Notes: generated by a model from the sequence alone, not told the origin. A stretch of DNA of 64,000 nucleotides from Symsagittifera roscoffensis (GCF_963678635.1 NC_087071.1:21297194-21361193), one strand, 5' to 3'. Positions 30,761-44,700 are shown, counted from the stretch's first letter. Program-made: numbers and translations.

Positions 30761-33700
30761 AGAAAAGTTAAGCTCGAGGCAAAACTCATTGATAATTGAT
30801 CAATCTTTAGGTTTGCGGATTATATCTATCCTTAAACAAATAAATTTCAAGTTTCTTGACAATTATATTCTGGATCGTTCGGTCTTTTTATGGATAAATC
30901 TTGTGGATACAAACTAAGATTGCTAGGCTAAATCTGGTGTTGTTTTCTCGAGGCATGGTTCATCCTTTTTCAGGAACAAACTTCTAAATTTACCAAAAAA
31001 AAACTAATCGTTTATTTATAAGAATTGAGATTTAATTAAAACTGTTCTGCTTTCTGAGGCATCCCACGGCAGATTTCTTTTGAAAACTTCAGGATGCCGT
31101 CTCAAGACTATATCAACCAAAATTTAATGAACTTAATTTTGTGTATATAATTGGTTTTAAAACAAGTTATTATGATTATTATAAGAATTTAGTTTTTATC
31201 AGACCTGTGAGGGAAAGGCAAAAATTATAGAACCAAAAAAAAATAATTTTCTGAGACCTACGAAAACTAAGTAAACCATCATAAGTGACGCTAAGATTGA
31301 TAGTCTAAACAAAATCTTTATAAACTATTTTCAGCAGTTCGAAATTGTTTGATTTCACAATGCAAAAAAAGCTCCCGCTCTAGCCACTCCATCACCAAAC
31401 ACTGGTTTTGAGCAGATGGCCTAGACCAAGACTATCCAAAAACCAAATTCCTGGGCTCAGAAAGTTTTTTCAACGAAACCCTCAATCATTTCATCTTCGA
31501 AAAGAAAAGAAGCCTTTAAAGCTTCAAATGTTATTGAAAAAATGGAAAAAAATAGTTATGTTGGCATCTCAAACAACAAATTAAAACTGTTTTCAATAAC
31601 ACTAACGTTTATTCTTATGAGGATTTGATACGACTAATATTGAAAACATATTTTCAGCAAGCTCACAAATTGCAAAAATTTACAGCTACAAAAACAAGCG
31701 CAATTTTTTGACCGTTTAATTCACTAAGCTCTGAAAAAATACTGGAAAAAGTTTTAACAGAAGGCTTTTTTACCAGGAAACTTTCAAGGTTTTACATGCT
31801 GTCCTAATTTATTTTATTTTTCACCGCAAAACTGCGCAGTTAAGGAAAACATTTTGTTTGACAGCCAAAGAAGTTAAAAATTGAGGTAGTACTTGGTATC
31901 ATTATTATTTCTTAAAAAAGCCGATCCGCCCCCAATTTGGTCTTGTGATTTTTAAGAACTCCTTCATGGCATTCTTCACAAATTTTTATCCACCAGATCC
32001 ATCTCATTAGGTCAAGTTTCACACACAACAAATATTGCTGTTTTGTTCCAAGGTGAAGCAGCAAGTACATATAATTAGTCATAATGGTTCTTAAGGATGG
32101 AAAATTCATGAATAAAACATCTGTTTTGCTCTCAATTAGGATTTCTTTATGAATATTCGAAACAAAAGCAAAATAGAGTAGTAGTCCATAGTAAGTCTTT
32201 GGTTTTGATTTAGTCATCACTTCTAATTGCACAACCTCTTTTTATAGTTTTTCAGACTGAGAAAATGCTTTACTAGCTTCAGCATTTATTTATATTTTGT
32301 GTTTCTATATTTTTTGTGATTTTTCCGTTTTTGGATAAACTATGTTAATCTGCAGTTGTTGTAATCAGACCCAGAGAGGCAGCATATTTTTTTATATCTC
32401 GATCGCTTGGTGGAAATGTTTCTTCAAGAAAACCGTATACGCATTTATCGGATATTTAAAACTGTCCAGCACACACTCCTTATCCATTACACGTCAGTTT
32501 TTACATCGAAATAGATGAATTTTATAATAATCGGTGAGATTGTTTAAGGTCGCTCCAAGGTCCCAAAAATGACAAGCTTTGAAATTGCTTGGCGTCGTAT
32601 CATAATTCATCAGTCGCATCATCAGAAAACTTCGAAAAAAAATTGGAGACTTGCTGCCATAATGACAGACTTTTGTCGTCAACAACGAGAATTTTCTCCA
32701 CTACCACACCAAGTTTCAACTTTTAGCCCTCCTGACTACCCACTTTCACCTTTAGGACTTTAGTTTTCCTTTTTCGTCTTTCCTGAATTTTGCTGCAAAG
32801 TATATTTCGAGTTTTAGTATCCTTTGTCATTTTCAGGGTTGATATGTTCAAGATTTCGGAAAGCTTTTTGCACACGCAGCAAGAAAATCCAAGATTCGAA
32901 GCAACCAACCAATCTCTAGGCTTTCAATTGTCTTGATGTCTACGCATTCATTCATCTCGATTAATGCTTCGCTTGATGAAATCTCTTATAAAAATCGATT
33001 TGATGAATGTGGACCTATACTTCAAACAATTTATTATATTTATTGTTTTTGATTTTGAACGCTGGATTCCATTTGTCCAATGACTAAATTTTAAATGATT
33101 GAAGTATAGATTTACCTTCATAGATAAGATTATTTAGAACTACAGTACATGATACGTACTTTTTCACAAGTGCGGACGGTACCAGATTTAAGGTGGGGCG
33201 GAAGATCTGAGCACCCAGAGGCTACCAATTAGTTCTACTTTGTGAAATCCATTTTTGATCGATCAACCAATTTTTTTTTGAAGAAGCCTATGGTACCAAT
33301 ATACGCTGCCCAAAACTTTTTCTTACGGTTCACAATACATTGGGAGGTTACAAGCTCCTAAGAAACGTATTTTTGTTACCAAAATCCTCCAATGGTGGTG
33401 CTTTTGTAGCTTTTTTTATAATTCTCCATCAGCACACGAAACATTGACAGAAGAAGATCACTGCAGTGCTTTGACAGAGCTCGGACAAATCAGTTGTCTT
33501 CATAAAAAATCGACGATTTCCCTAGAAAAAAAATCAATATCAAAGACTGGTTCCCGCAAGTGGTTAGTATCTCAGGAGGCAAAAACGTTGTTAGGAGCAA
33601 AAATAAACTTCATCTCATGATTAAAATTAAGATTGGTATAAATTATAGATTCTATTTAGTCAAGATACTACTCGATTCGATTTGTGTGAAGGAACACAAA

Positions 33701-34028
33701 AACACAGTGGAAGAAAAGGCGTCGTGTGTTTGTCTTCAGAAGGATAAAAGCATAGGACGAAACGGCGACACTTTTAGGGTCTTTTCTGTTACATTACCCC
33801 AACCACAGAGCCCCCCCCCCCCCACAAGAAATTTTGAAAAAATTGTGTCACGGTTAAAGTGTGAGGAGCTTGTGAAAGAAGGATCGAGTTAAAACAGGCC
33901 AGCCAAAAAAGAGTTTAAGACAATCATAAAACCTAAAGCAGTCTCAACTTCAGGGATTTCAAAGACTTTGATTGGCTGATTTTTTAAGTCATTTATTTGA
34001 TGCTGCTGTCACGAAAAGATTCTCAATA
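30761..34028. other. Intergenic sequence, mostly featureless
   Basis: No supported gene. A 106-codon minus-strand frame (31912-32232) has a C-E-E-C-H segment but no other support. A 13-base C run lies at 33811-33823. Confidence 0.4.
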
Positions 34029-34036
34029 AGCGACTG

Positions 34037-34242
34037 GGCTCTTTTTTCTTTTTCCTCCCACCTGCTAATTTTACTAGTAAAATATTTGTTATCATTGCTC
34101 GATTGTAATGAAACTTGACTTAAGGACTATCTAATCTATGACTAGCATTTGTGTGTTTCATACTTAACCTTGTAAAAGAACTCATAAACTATAAAATTGA
34201 TGCTCATGTGAAGTTCAAGAGGGTGAGGAGAAAAAAAGAGCC
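34037..34242. mobile_element. MITE, family 1 copy b, with perfect 8-bp target duplication
   Basis: 206 bp. The left end GGCTCTTTTTTC is inverted at the right end as AAAAAAAGAGCC. The 8-bp flank AGCGACTG is identical at 34029-34036 and 34243-34250. Non-coding; it depends on a transposase elsewhere. 8-bp duplication suggests the hAT superfamily. Confidence 0.82.
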
Positions 34243-34250
34243 AGCGACTG

Positions 34251-35586
34251 TAACAGGTAAAAAATCAATCATCGGCCAATAAAGATTTCTTTTTGACTGA
34301 TATCGCTAAAAAATAATCTTCTATTATACCGGAACGGAAATATGCAAATTTCATTGAGCTTTTTGATAGAAAAGACCCCATACGAAATACTGATATGGAT
34401 TTTGAGGGATAACAAATATATCATCGATTATTTCAAATAATTAAGAATGGTCACAATATAAGTCAACAAATTGCTCAAAAGGACCAATATGAAGATATAG
34501 AAATCAAAGCATCATTTACTCCTGCCTATTTAATTTAGAGAAACAATTTGGCTGCCTTATACAAATCTCAGTACCGAAAAAAAATAATCCGTTTTTGAAG
34601 ACAAAACTATATTTTTAAAAACCAATTTCAGGCAAAAAGCACCAAAATCAGAGAAAAGCGTCCATAGATACAATTTGATTTCTATCTCAAGAGCATAAGT
34701 AATTTAACTACTATAAGTACTACTAGTACTAACACTACTGACCGGACGTTTCTTCAGAAACAATAGTTAACAGCATGAACTTTGAGGCAAAACTTCAGTT
34801 GAGCGTTTCAATAAATATCATAATGAGAGTACTGAAATTTGATAATTTTGATGGAACAATTAGATGCTAGTTTGCATTATATCAGCATGTTATTTTACTA
34901 TTTGACCAGCGGTCATTTATAGAAATTTCTATTCCAAAAATAAAATGACTGGTTCCATTTCGACAACAATTAAAAATCAAAAACCAAGTGTCTACTTTTA
35001 TCATACCAGTTCTGTTACTCAGTATGATATTTAAACAAAACACCTTAAAAGGACAATCCCAATTAAACAGAACATATCTTGGAGGCATTTTCTAACTTCA
35101 GAGTAGCAGCAGCACATACTTGATGAGAACCAAAAAGGAAAAAATTAACAAGATTATTTTATTTATTAACAAAAAAAAACTTCTTTATTTGAGGAGCAAT
35201 TAACGGTCTTATACCATAAATCCAAACTCGTTAAGAATACCAGAAAATGAAGTTTTTCTTATTGAAAAGGCCATTATTAGGATAATATATAGCAATGTCA
35301 GGATGATGAAATCAGATGGATATCTTTGCCAGTTCTGTTAACTGCACCCCTATTCTAGTATGATAGTTGAAAAATTGGAGCCATGGCAGTAGAAAAAACG
35401 AAAATACCAGAACAAACATTAAATCTCGTTTTGAAACAAATTGAACCTCGTTTCTATCGCATATAATTCCAATGTTGCCATTTATCCGAAACTGCCAATT
35501 TTTCAGAAGATGAACTAATAAAATAAATTACTCTTAAGTCTATAGTTCAGATGAGGTTCTAAGTAAAGTAACTACAAGTAACAATA
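34251..35586. other. Downstream flank of the host gene
   Basis: No other gene seen. On the minus strand, AATAAATAAAATAATC near 35153-35168 is a possible polyadenylation signal about 420 bp after the host gene stop. Confidence 0.4.
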
Positions 35587-35762
35587 TCAACGATCTCCAG
35601 GAACATCAAATGCAGTACTGTGTGGCTCCTTGCTCCCTTCGACATTTTCTGATGATGTCGAAACTTCGTCTAGATCGGAGGCGGATGCGGTTTTCTCTGT
35701 CGTGCTGTCTCGGCGGATAGAGATTTTATCAGAGTTGTTTTTGGGATTCCAGGTTGATAAGC
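35587..35762 (-). CDS. PPP1R37-like gene, last exon with stop
   Basis: 176 nt; acceptor TTGGTTTCAG. Ser/Glu/Asp-rich tail ending DVPGDR and TGA at 35589-35587. Confidence 0.75.
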
Positions 35763-38700
35763 CTGAAACCAAAATCAATCCCTATTAATCCTGAGACCTC
35801 AATGAATGAACCCAATGAGCTAACTTGATAAGCTCCTATTGTAAAAATGACCACTTTCATTTTCAACTGTTACTTTTTTTGGATAAATTCATATTATTTC
35901 GAGAACTCCCGGTGATTCAAGAAAAAATGACAAGAATTACGCTAATGGATTCAAATGTGTCTGCTTGATGAGCTACAAGATGAAAACTCAGACTAGTTTA
36001 CCAAAAATATGATCACAAACCATGAATAACGCAACACTATCTAATTACCCAACACGATCATGTAAAACCATAACTAACTATTATATGTAAATCAAGTGGT
36101 GCAGTCTTGTGCATAAGACAACATAGTTTGAAAAATAATCGAAAACAGAATTGTTACTCCAAAACAGAGATTTGGGTTCGAGTTTATAATTGTTTGAACA
36201 GTCAGTGTGAGGGTTATTACAGCTACGAACCTGATTCCCGAAGATTTCCAAGTGTGATGCCTGGCACTGTATCTTCTGTGGTGCCACTTGATCTGGAAGT
36301 GGATGATTCCAGAGACCTGGAACTCTCCTGCTCCTCCTCCTCGGGTAAACTACCACTGCTGCTATACTCTTTCTGATCTAACACAGAGTATTCAAGACAA
36401 TTTTTGGTTATTTCTAGTGAATTTTACTTATACTTTTGTTTAAAATCGCCTAAATTCTTCTAAAATACGACTACATATCTGAAATACAAACAGATCAGAG
36501 TATTGTTTATGCGTATTTAGTTTTGTAAACGTATCGCGTTAGGTAAACATGACATTTCTAGTTTTTTAAGTTACTTCAATTCTGGCGCAATTTGTCACAG
36601 TAGCGTTCTTGAGGTGTAAAGAAACAAACCTTCTTTATCCTCGGATGACTCTACGGAGTTTACATTACTGGAGGCGATTTCATCCTTGTTGTCCGTAGAA
36701 ACAGCTGACGTCATTTTACTACTGGAAGAGGAGATGATGGATATGTGAGGAATGTTCTGGAACTTCTGCTTGGTGTCAGGCGAGAGCGACAGAGGAGGAG
36801 GAGGAGAGAAAGGCACAACTGAGGGGGAGTCTAAATCCTCTTCTACTCCTGCAATAGGGAAATAGTTCTTCACAGTACAATTCCAGAGAACCGGTTATTT
36901 TAGTGATAATTTAACTTAATGATTAGTGGGCGATGTCGAGAGTTAGGAACGAGCTATTTATACTGAATGAAAAAAAAACAAATAGGCAGGTCAATATGGG
37001 ATAACCAAATGATAAGGAGAGGGAGGAAAGCGAGAGATAAGGGAAAGAAGACGAACAGAAAAACGGAAACGTAGGGAGAAGGTGCAAAAGACCAGAGCAG
37101 AAAAGAGGGAAAGGGAAGCAAAGACGAAGGGGAAAGGTAAAGCAACAGGGTATGGACGTGGAACATACAGGGGGCGAGAGTCTCGTTCCCTAGACGGAAT
37201 CGTTTTGCAGAAATCCTAAGATGTATAAGCAAGAGTAACGCGGAAGTGGTATTACTGTCCGAACTGAGGGAAAAGGAGGAAGGAATGAAATGGATTAAAG
37301 CAAAAGACATGTTTGGGGTCCTTATACACGGCAAAAGAAGCGGGATAATACTCCGAGACGAATGGGCGCTAGATTGGAGAGACCAAGGATGCAAGAGAAC
37401 ATGCGGGGACAGGAGTTTGGCAGTAGAGGTCAACCAAATCAAGTTTGTAGCGACATACCAGCCCCTTTGGAATAGCGATAGACGGGATTTCGATGCGTAT
37501 AGAGAAGAGCTAAACGAAATGATTAGATGTGGCGCAAAAAAGCTAGTACTAGGAGGCGACTTCAACTCCAGTGTAGGGGACACCTCCCAGAGGGAAGAAG
37601 ATGACGCGGTAGGACCATTCGGACTGGGTAGGACCAACGCGGCGGGGAGGGATCTAATAGAATGGTGTCACGAACAGGGGTTAACCTGGACTAGCTCCTT
37701 CTTTAGGCACAACAGGAGGGGAACCTGGAAGTGCCCAGGAAGAAGAACATGGCACGAAATTGACGGATTCATGGTGAAGAAAAAAGACCGGAGCAGGGTA
37801 GTGAAGAGTATAAACACGGTAATAGCGGGTACATCTCTATCGGACCACAGGCCGAAATGCATGGAGGTCTGGAGAAGGAAGGGGGCGAAGGCAAATAGGA
37901 AAAGTGAGACTCAAAGGAAAATAAACTGGGAAGCTCTTCGAGATGGATCAATCCGGCAAGCATTCGCATCGACAGTAGACGGTAAAAGAGAGCAACAGGG
38001 TACGGGTGAGGAAAGTGAACGCCTAATCAACTTGATTAATGAAGCGGGTACAGAAGTGTGCGGATTTAAAGAAAAGAAAGCACTTAGTCCATGGCTGGAT
38101 ACGCATTTAGAAGAAATACAGGGGTTCAAACGGAGGATCGGGGCACTTACGAACAGTTTTGAACGAACACGAACGGAAAACTTTAAAATACAAAGGCAGG
38201 AGGTCAGGAAAGAGTACAAGAAGGCTAAAAGAAGATGGGAAGAAGAGTGGTGGCTTAAACTGGTAGACGAAACAAAGGACGCCGAAGTGAAAGGGGATAT
38301 AAGACGCATGTACAAGACACTAAGGTACTTAGGGGGGAAAGACCTCCAGAACATAGAAGAAGAATTTTTCTCGCCAGAAGAGTTCAGACGACACTTCATG
38401 AAAGTCTCGGAAGACAGATACGAGCGGGACGTCATAGAGATAATGAGAACGGCATCGTCAACAGAAATTAAGGACTCTCCAGAGGCAAAGGCAGCAGCAG
38501 AAGAGATGGAAGAAGCAATAACCTTCGTGGAATTTGAACGAGAACTGGCGAACATGAAAGACGGAGCGGCAGGAGTAGACAATGTAAGTGTTAGCGCAGT
38601 GAAAGCCTTAAGTATAGACACCCGGAAAGAACTATACCAATGCATGATGGAACAATTAGCCACACCGGTTGAGAACTGGGCCGACAAAGCTAAGGAAGGA

Positions 38701-41700
38701 TGGGTCATACCCCTACATAAGAAAGGAGCTAGAAATGAACTCGACAACTACAGGGGTGTGTGCCTACTCCCGGTGTTGAGCAGGATAATGGCAAGGATAC
38801 TAACGAGTAGGATTAGAAAATGGGCGGAGAAGATAGAGGCATGTGGTGAGAATCAAAATGGTTTCAGAGAAGGACGATCGACGTGTGACGCAACGCAAAT
38901 CATACTGAGAATAGATGAGGAAACAAGGAGGGTATTTGGGAAGGCGGAGACGACCGGGAACAGACCGGGAGCTGTACTGTTAGATATAACAAAAGCATAC
39001 CCCCGAGTCAACAGGCCCTTATTGTGGATGGTTTTGGAAAACTTAAGAATGACAAAGGGTGTGATAGAGGTCTTGAAAAACCTGCATGAAGGAACGAAAT
39101 ACAAAGTTAAGGGTCGAGGGGAACTAAGCGAGGAATGGTTACCGGTACGAGGTCTACGGGAGGGTTGCGCTACATCTCCGATACTTTTCAATGTGTATCA
39201 CGCACAGGCGATGCGGTTAGCTGCCAAAAAAACGAAGAGAAAAAGCGGCGGAGATAGGCGAAGAGTGCGGTCTAGAATGGTCGTGGGGACCAGGTAATAG
39301 TCTCCCTCCAATAGAAGTAAAGAGGGCCTTAAGGAGCAGCACCCAGGAAGTCTTTAGATTAGAAGAGTCCCTTTTCGCAGACGACTCAACTCTCCTGGGC
39401 TGGACGGAAGAATTAGCGGTCGGCAAAGAAACGGTCAAGGCGGAAATGATGAAGTTCGAGGAAAAGTGTCACAACGGAAAAGAGGAATACATAGCTTTTG
39501 GAAGCGAGACAGCGAATTGTACGAGGATGTTAGGGACGCTAATAGGGAGGAAGCAGGACAGGGCAGCGAGGATTAAAAGGGGATACTGGGCGTGGTCAAA
39601 AGTAAGAAGATGGTTGTGGAAAACAAAGGTCAGTAAACGAACGAAGGCAATTATCGTACAGGCAGTGGTCGAATCAACAATGCTCTTTGACTGCAGTGCA
39701 AGAGCATGGACAGTGACTGATATGGCGAAGATGCAGAGCATGGCGGATAAATGCTACCGGTGGATATGGAATGAGGGGAGAGGTTTAACACTCTTGCGAA
39801 TGGAAAGAGAGGGGGTCAATAGTTTCGAGATACGCAGGGTTCTGGGGATAACATCTATCAGAACAAAAATAGAGACGCGGGCGTTGAAAAGGATGGGCCA
39901 CGTCCTTCGGATGAGCAACAACAGGACAACAAAAAAAGTTATACTAGGGCACTGGACAAACGAGAGAACACAACAGGGTAGGTTAAATGGAGGCGTGGTT
40001 AATTACTGGAGGCGACTCATAAGGGAAGCGGGAGAGGACTGGACGAATATAGAAAAATTAACACAGGACCGGAAAAAATGGAAGGCGACAGTGAAAAGGA
40101 GAAAAGAAGCGCTAGAGAAATGGGAGAGTGAAATATGCAGATACAGGGGAGGGGAGAAACCTAGGAGCCAGGCGAGGTATCAGGGAGAAAACTTAACATG
40201 CAGGTGGGAGGGATGCGGACGAATTTGTAAAACGAAAGGAGGTCTAGTGCAGCATGAACGATGAGTTCACAGGATACAGGAGAGGGTGTTTAAATGCGAT
40301 AGATGCAACAGAACTTTCGCGGAGAAGCACAACTTAACAAACCACAGCAAGAGCTGTAAGGGGGACCAGATGGGTAGGTGTGGGGACTGCGCGGTGACGG
40401 TAACAAGGGGTAATATGGCGAGTCATAGGAGGAGTTGCGGAGGGAGTGGAACGGTAGGGAACACGGCGGCAAGGGAGACGGGAGGTAACAGGTACACGGG
40501 GACCAGGGAGAGGAAAGAGTGTGGATCCTGCGGAGCCTGGATCACTGCAATTAACCTAGCCAAGCATGAGAGGAAGTGCCAGAACGAACCACCCAAGGCC
40601 CCCCGAGGGGCGTAAATGGGAAAAAGAACAGAACAGGGAGTCTAAATCCTCTTCTACTCCTGCAATAGGGAAATAGTTCTTCACAGTACAATTCCAGAGA
40701 ACCGGTTATTTTAGTGATAATTTAACTTAATGATTAGTGGGCGATGTCGAGAGTTAGGAACGAGCTATTTATACTGAATGAAAAAAAAACAAATAGGCAG
40801 GTCAATATGGGATAACCAAATGATACAATCGGGAAGAAATTGAACTCTTTTTTATAAGACAACGAAAAAAAGAATATAGCCAACAGATAGTTGGAACAGA
40901 GTCAATAAAAGCAAGGAAACAGAAATCAGTGACTTGTTTTTGAAAAAACTTCAACCTTCGAACTTTCATGATTGGCACAGACTAACAAAATTTGAGAAAA
41001 CTGGACCAATAGGCAAAGTTTTTATTCCGCTGAAATTTGTAAAATAACATCCAATTCCGAAATTTGAAGTCAATCACGCTTTTCGTGACCTTTACACTTT
41101 TGATATTTGACAGTGGAGTTTGCCTTCCTTATAAAAAAGGAAATGAACTGAACTTAAAAAAAAATTGAAAATCAAAACGCGAAAAAAATGAAATTGAGCG
41201 TGAGCAAAAATTAAGACTTTTGCCTGAAAATAAACACGTCAAAAATACGTCTATACATATTAAAAAGAAAATCACTTTTACACTTGATAGTTTTATTTTA
41301 TTTAATACAAATTTTAAATTGAAAAAAAAACTCAATTATTTTTCAAGCTTTACCCTGTTGAAGCTGTACTTCGCAAACACAAGCAGACAATGGTAAAATG
41401 AGCTTTAAAATTGTAACATAATTCTTTTGGAAGCAGTGAATACGCTTTAAAAATAAAGGATTAGTCGAATGAGGGCTTCGAACAGCGCACCGCCGGATTA
41501 TAAAGCAGTCATTTTTCCGAATGCGCTAACTGTCCTTGCTGCCCAAAACTTCAGTAAATAATCAAACCAGTAAGCGAATTAGGTAATTATTATATCAATC
41601 GCAGAATCAGAGATTTAAAGAATTGATTTTTCCTGAACTAGAACATTACCATCGGGCTCGTGGCAAGCTTGATATAATTTCTTTTTTTTTGTTTCAATTT

Positions 41701-44700
41701 GTTAGGAGACAATTTTAGCATTTTAATTATATCTATATATCTGAGTCTTAAATTTTTCGACTACAATATTGAATAATAAATTTTCGGTCTTAAATAACAA
41801 ATTTTCGGTTTCCTGATCTGGTCAGCCCGTTTTCAGTTTATTGATTCATCGATTTACTTGGGTTACCCGACACCCACTAAATAGTACGTATGCATGTTAA
41901 AAAATTGCTTGCCAAGGAAATTGAGCTTGAAGTTGGACAGAAATGTTTTTCGAGTTAGGTTGAGAAAACAGTGGACTCTTATTACAAGCGTTTGCTTGAG
42001 TAAAAATGTACCACTTCTATTCTGCTTTCTAATACCTGAACTTGATAATTCTAACTGCTCTACTAGTGGATTTGGCTTCGTGTCTCCACTGCCCTGAGGA
42101 GAGTTTACTGATGCTTCTGATAAAGAGGAGTCGTGATTGGTCGACAATGGAGGCAGAATGATTGGAATGTCACTGTCCTGAAACATAGTTTTTTTAGTTT
42201 TGCACGATAACCAAATTTTGTACACCTGTTTTTCTCGATAATTGGAGAACTTTTGAAATGTTTTTGATGTCGTTCGAATCATGACTGAAAGGGCTTCAAT
42301 ATAACTAGCGTGAAACGCACCTCCGGTGCTTCGAATTTTGACAGCTCAAGAAAAACCGCATAGTTTGGAAACCAGATCTGCAGGATTTTAGTGTACTCTG
42401 ACAGCACCCAATTACATGGTTGGTAATTTAATATTTTATATATTTTTTAAATTCCTATTTTCCGCCATCTCGAAAAAGCCAAATCTCGAAAAGTACAAAT
42501 ATTTCAGTAGCCATATTTGAAAGCAAGATTTACAACTCTTGGGTGTACCCTGACAGCACCCAATTACAGGGTTGGGATATTAAAATTTTGAGAATTTTTC
42601 CAAGCCTAAGTTAACTGAAAATTTTGGAAAAATCATGAAGAAACCTCATATCTCGAAAACTACAAGAAGTTGAGCAACCATATTTGATGGCAAGACTCGC
42701 AACCCCTATGAGTCCCCAGAAAGCACCCAACAACAGGGTTAGGAACTTGAAATTAAAAAAATTCAAAGTTTCGTTTTCAGAAAAGCTTGGAAAAAAATCA
42801 CAAAAACGTCATTTCTGGAAAACTACAAAGATTTGAGCAGTCATAATTGGATGCAAGGTTCACAACCATGAGAGTACTCTGATAGCCCCCAACTACATGG
42901 TTTGGAATTTCAGATTTTGAAGATAAATTAATTCAAATTTTTTGAAAATTTTTCGAAAATCGCAAAAAAGGCATATATCAAAACTCAAAAACTACAGGGA
43001 TTTGAGCAGTTAAAATTGAAGCAAAAATTCGCAATACCTGAGAGTACTCTGATAGCCTCCAACAACAGGGCTAGTAATTTCAAACTTGGAAGAAAAAAAT
43101 TGTTTGGGTTTTCTGAAAATTTTTTGAAAAATCACAAAAATCGTCATATCTCGAAAACTACAAGGAAATGAGCAGTCATATTTGGAGGCAAAATTCGTAA
43201 CTCCTGAGAGTACTCTGACAGCACCCAAATACAGGGTAAAGAATTTCAAATTTTGAAAACAAAAATTATTTCAAGTTTTCTGAAAATTTTTTGAAAAATC
43301 ACAAAAAACGCGATATCTCGAAAAGATAGTAAAACAGATCGACAAAGAAGGATCGAAAAAAGACCGGAAAAAACTATAGAAAATCCAGATAAAATAAAAA
43401 GAGATTGAAGAAAACGGTTTGACAGTAGTACTATTGTGAACTAAATCGTCGAAAACAAATTGAAAGTTAAAAATTAGGAGAGGGGTAGACAGACATAATC
43501 AAATTAATTAAAAAAGCAGGTATTCAGACAGACAGACAGACCTTATTTGGCCTCGAAAAAAACTATTGAAAAAATAATGACCTTGCGCAGAACTAATTGA
43601 AAAATTTTCTTAAGCATAGCAATATATGATATAGCTTAAACATGAAAGAATTCTTTCGTTAAACATGCAAAATTATTTAGCTTAAACATGGGAGATAGCT
43701 GTCACTAGCATTTAAATATAGTATAGATAGATAGATAAAGATAGATAGATAGATATAGATAGATAGATATAGACAGATAGATATATCACTCGACCCAATC
43801 AGATGATGATTTGTGGAAAACCTGATTTTGCGTGGAAAGCAAAGCAGAAAAAGAAAGAAAAACTAAAGCACACTCGAACACAAAATTCCTACCTATTTTT
43901 TTCAAATGGTGGGAACAACAAACACATACAACATCATGAAAACATTTTCAAGTTAGAAGTGAAGCGGAAACTTAAAATAAGAAAATGGAAGCTAACAATG
44001 TTTTTCCGTTTTCCGTTTTTTTTTTCAAATCATATGAACTATCGAAAATCTAAAAAAAACCAATACGCCACTGACAAATGGGGACGTATGCAGATTAATT
44101 TTCAAGCAAAAAAATATCTAGAAGAACAAGAATTATACTCTCAAAACTTTCAGCGAAAGGCCATCTGGAACATAGTGATAAGTGTCAATGGACTCAATTT
44201 TTCAACTTTCGAACAGAAAACAACGTTAAGCTCTTTAAAGTTCAACCACACATTATAAAAGCATCAAAACCAATTCAAGGTGTCTCCCTTGGCTTTATTG
44301 CTATTGCCATTCACCACTTAGTTGATTCAAATCTTGTAGTTTCAACTCAAACAACCATATTTTCCGAACCCAATTTCAGCAAACAAAACATTCCATCCAA
44401 CAAAGATATCAAATTTAAAGCCCATCTGTTATTCGCTGTTTCTTAACAATACTCTTAATTTGAGTTTATTCTAAATTAAGTTACTTAACGGGAAATGAAA
44501 ATTTTTCAAGTATTACTTATAGATATACTTTTCGTAACGATTGCCATTGCCGATAATGATATAGTAATCAACTCGACTTGTGATCCGATTTGGTCTTCAG
44601 TTATTTTTACTATTCCAGTCGATGCTCCGTTTAGTAACCAGTTATTGTCATTTTGTAAATCAAAGAGCATTTATTACTGTCTGACTTCATACGAAGGAAC

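Noticed and set aside
31912-32232. 106-codon minus frame with a C-E-E-C-H segment
   Set aside because: One Cys/His cluster is not enough for a zinc finger, and no neighbouring exon or homologue is visible.
37911-38747. 278-codon Ser-rich minus frame over the LINE
   Set aside because: Opposite-strand shadow of the endonuclease/RT coding sequence.
36825-40825. Reading the 190-bp repeats as LTRs of a short LTR element
   Set aside because: They contain host exon 6 and its splice acceptor, lack TG...CA ends, and the enclosed element is an APE-type LINE without LTR-element domains.
43803-44258. 151-codon Lys-rich + strand frame just upstream of paralogue A
   Set aside because: Poly-Lys/Phe composition, begins beside a GATA microsatellite, and has no counterpart upstream of gene B.
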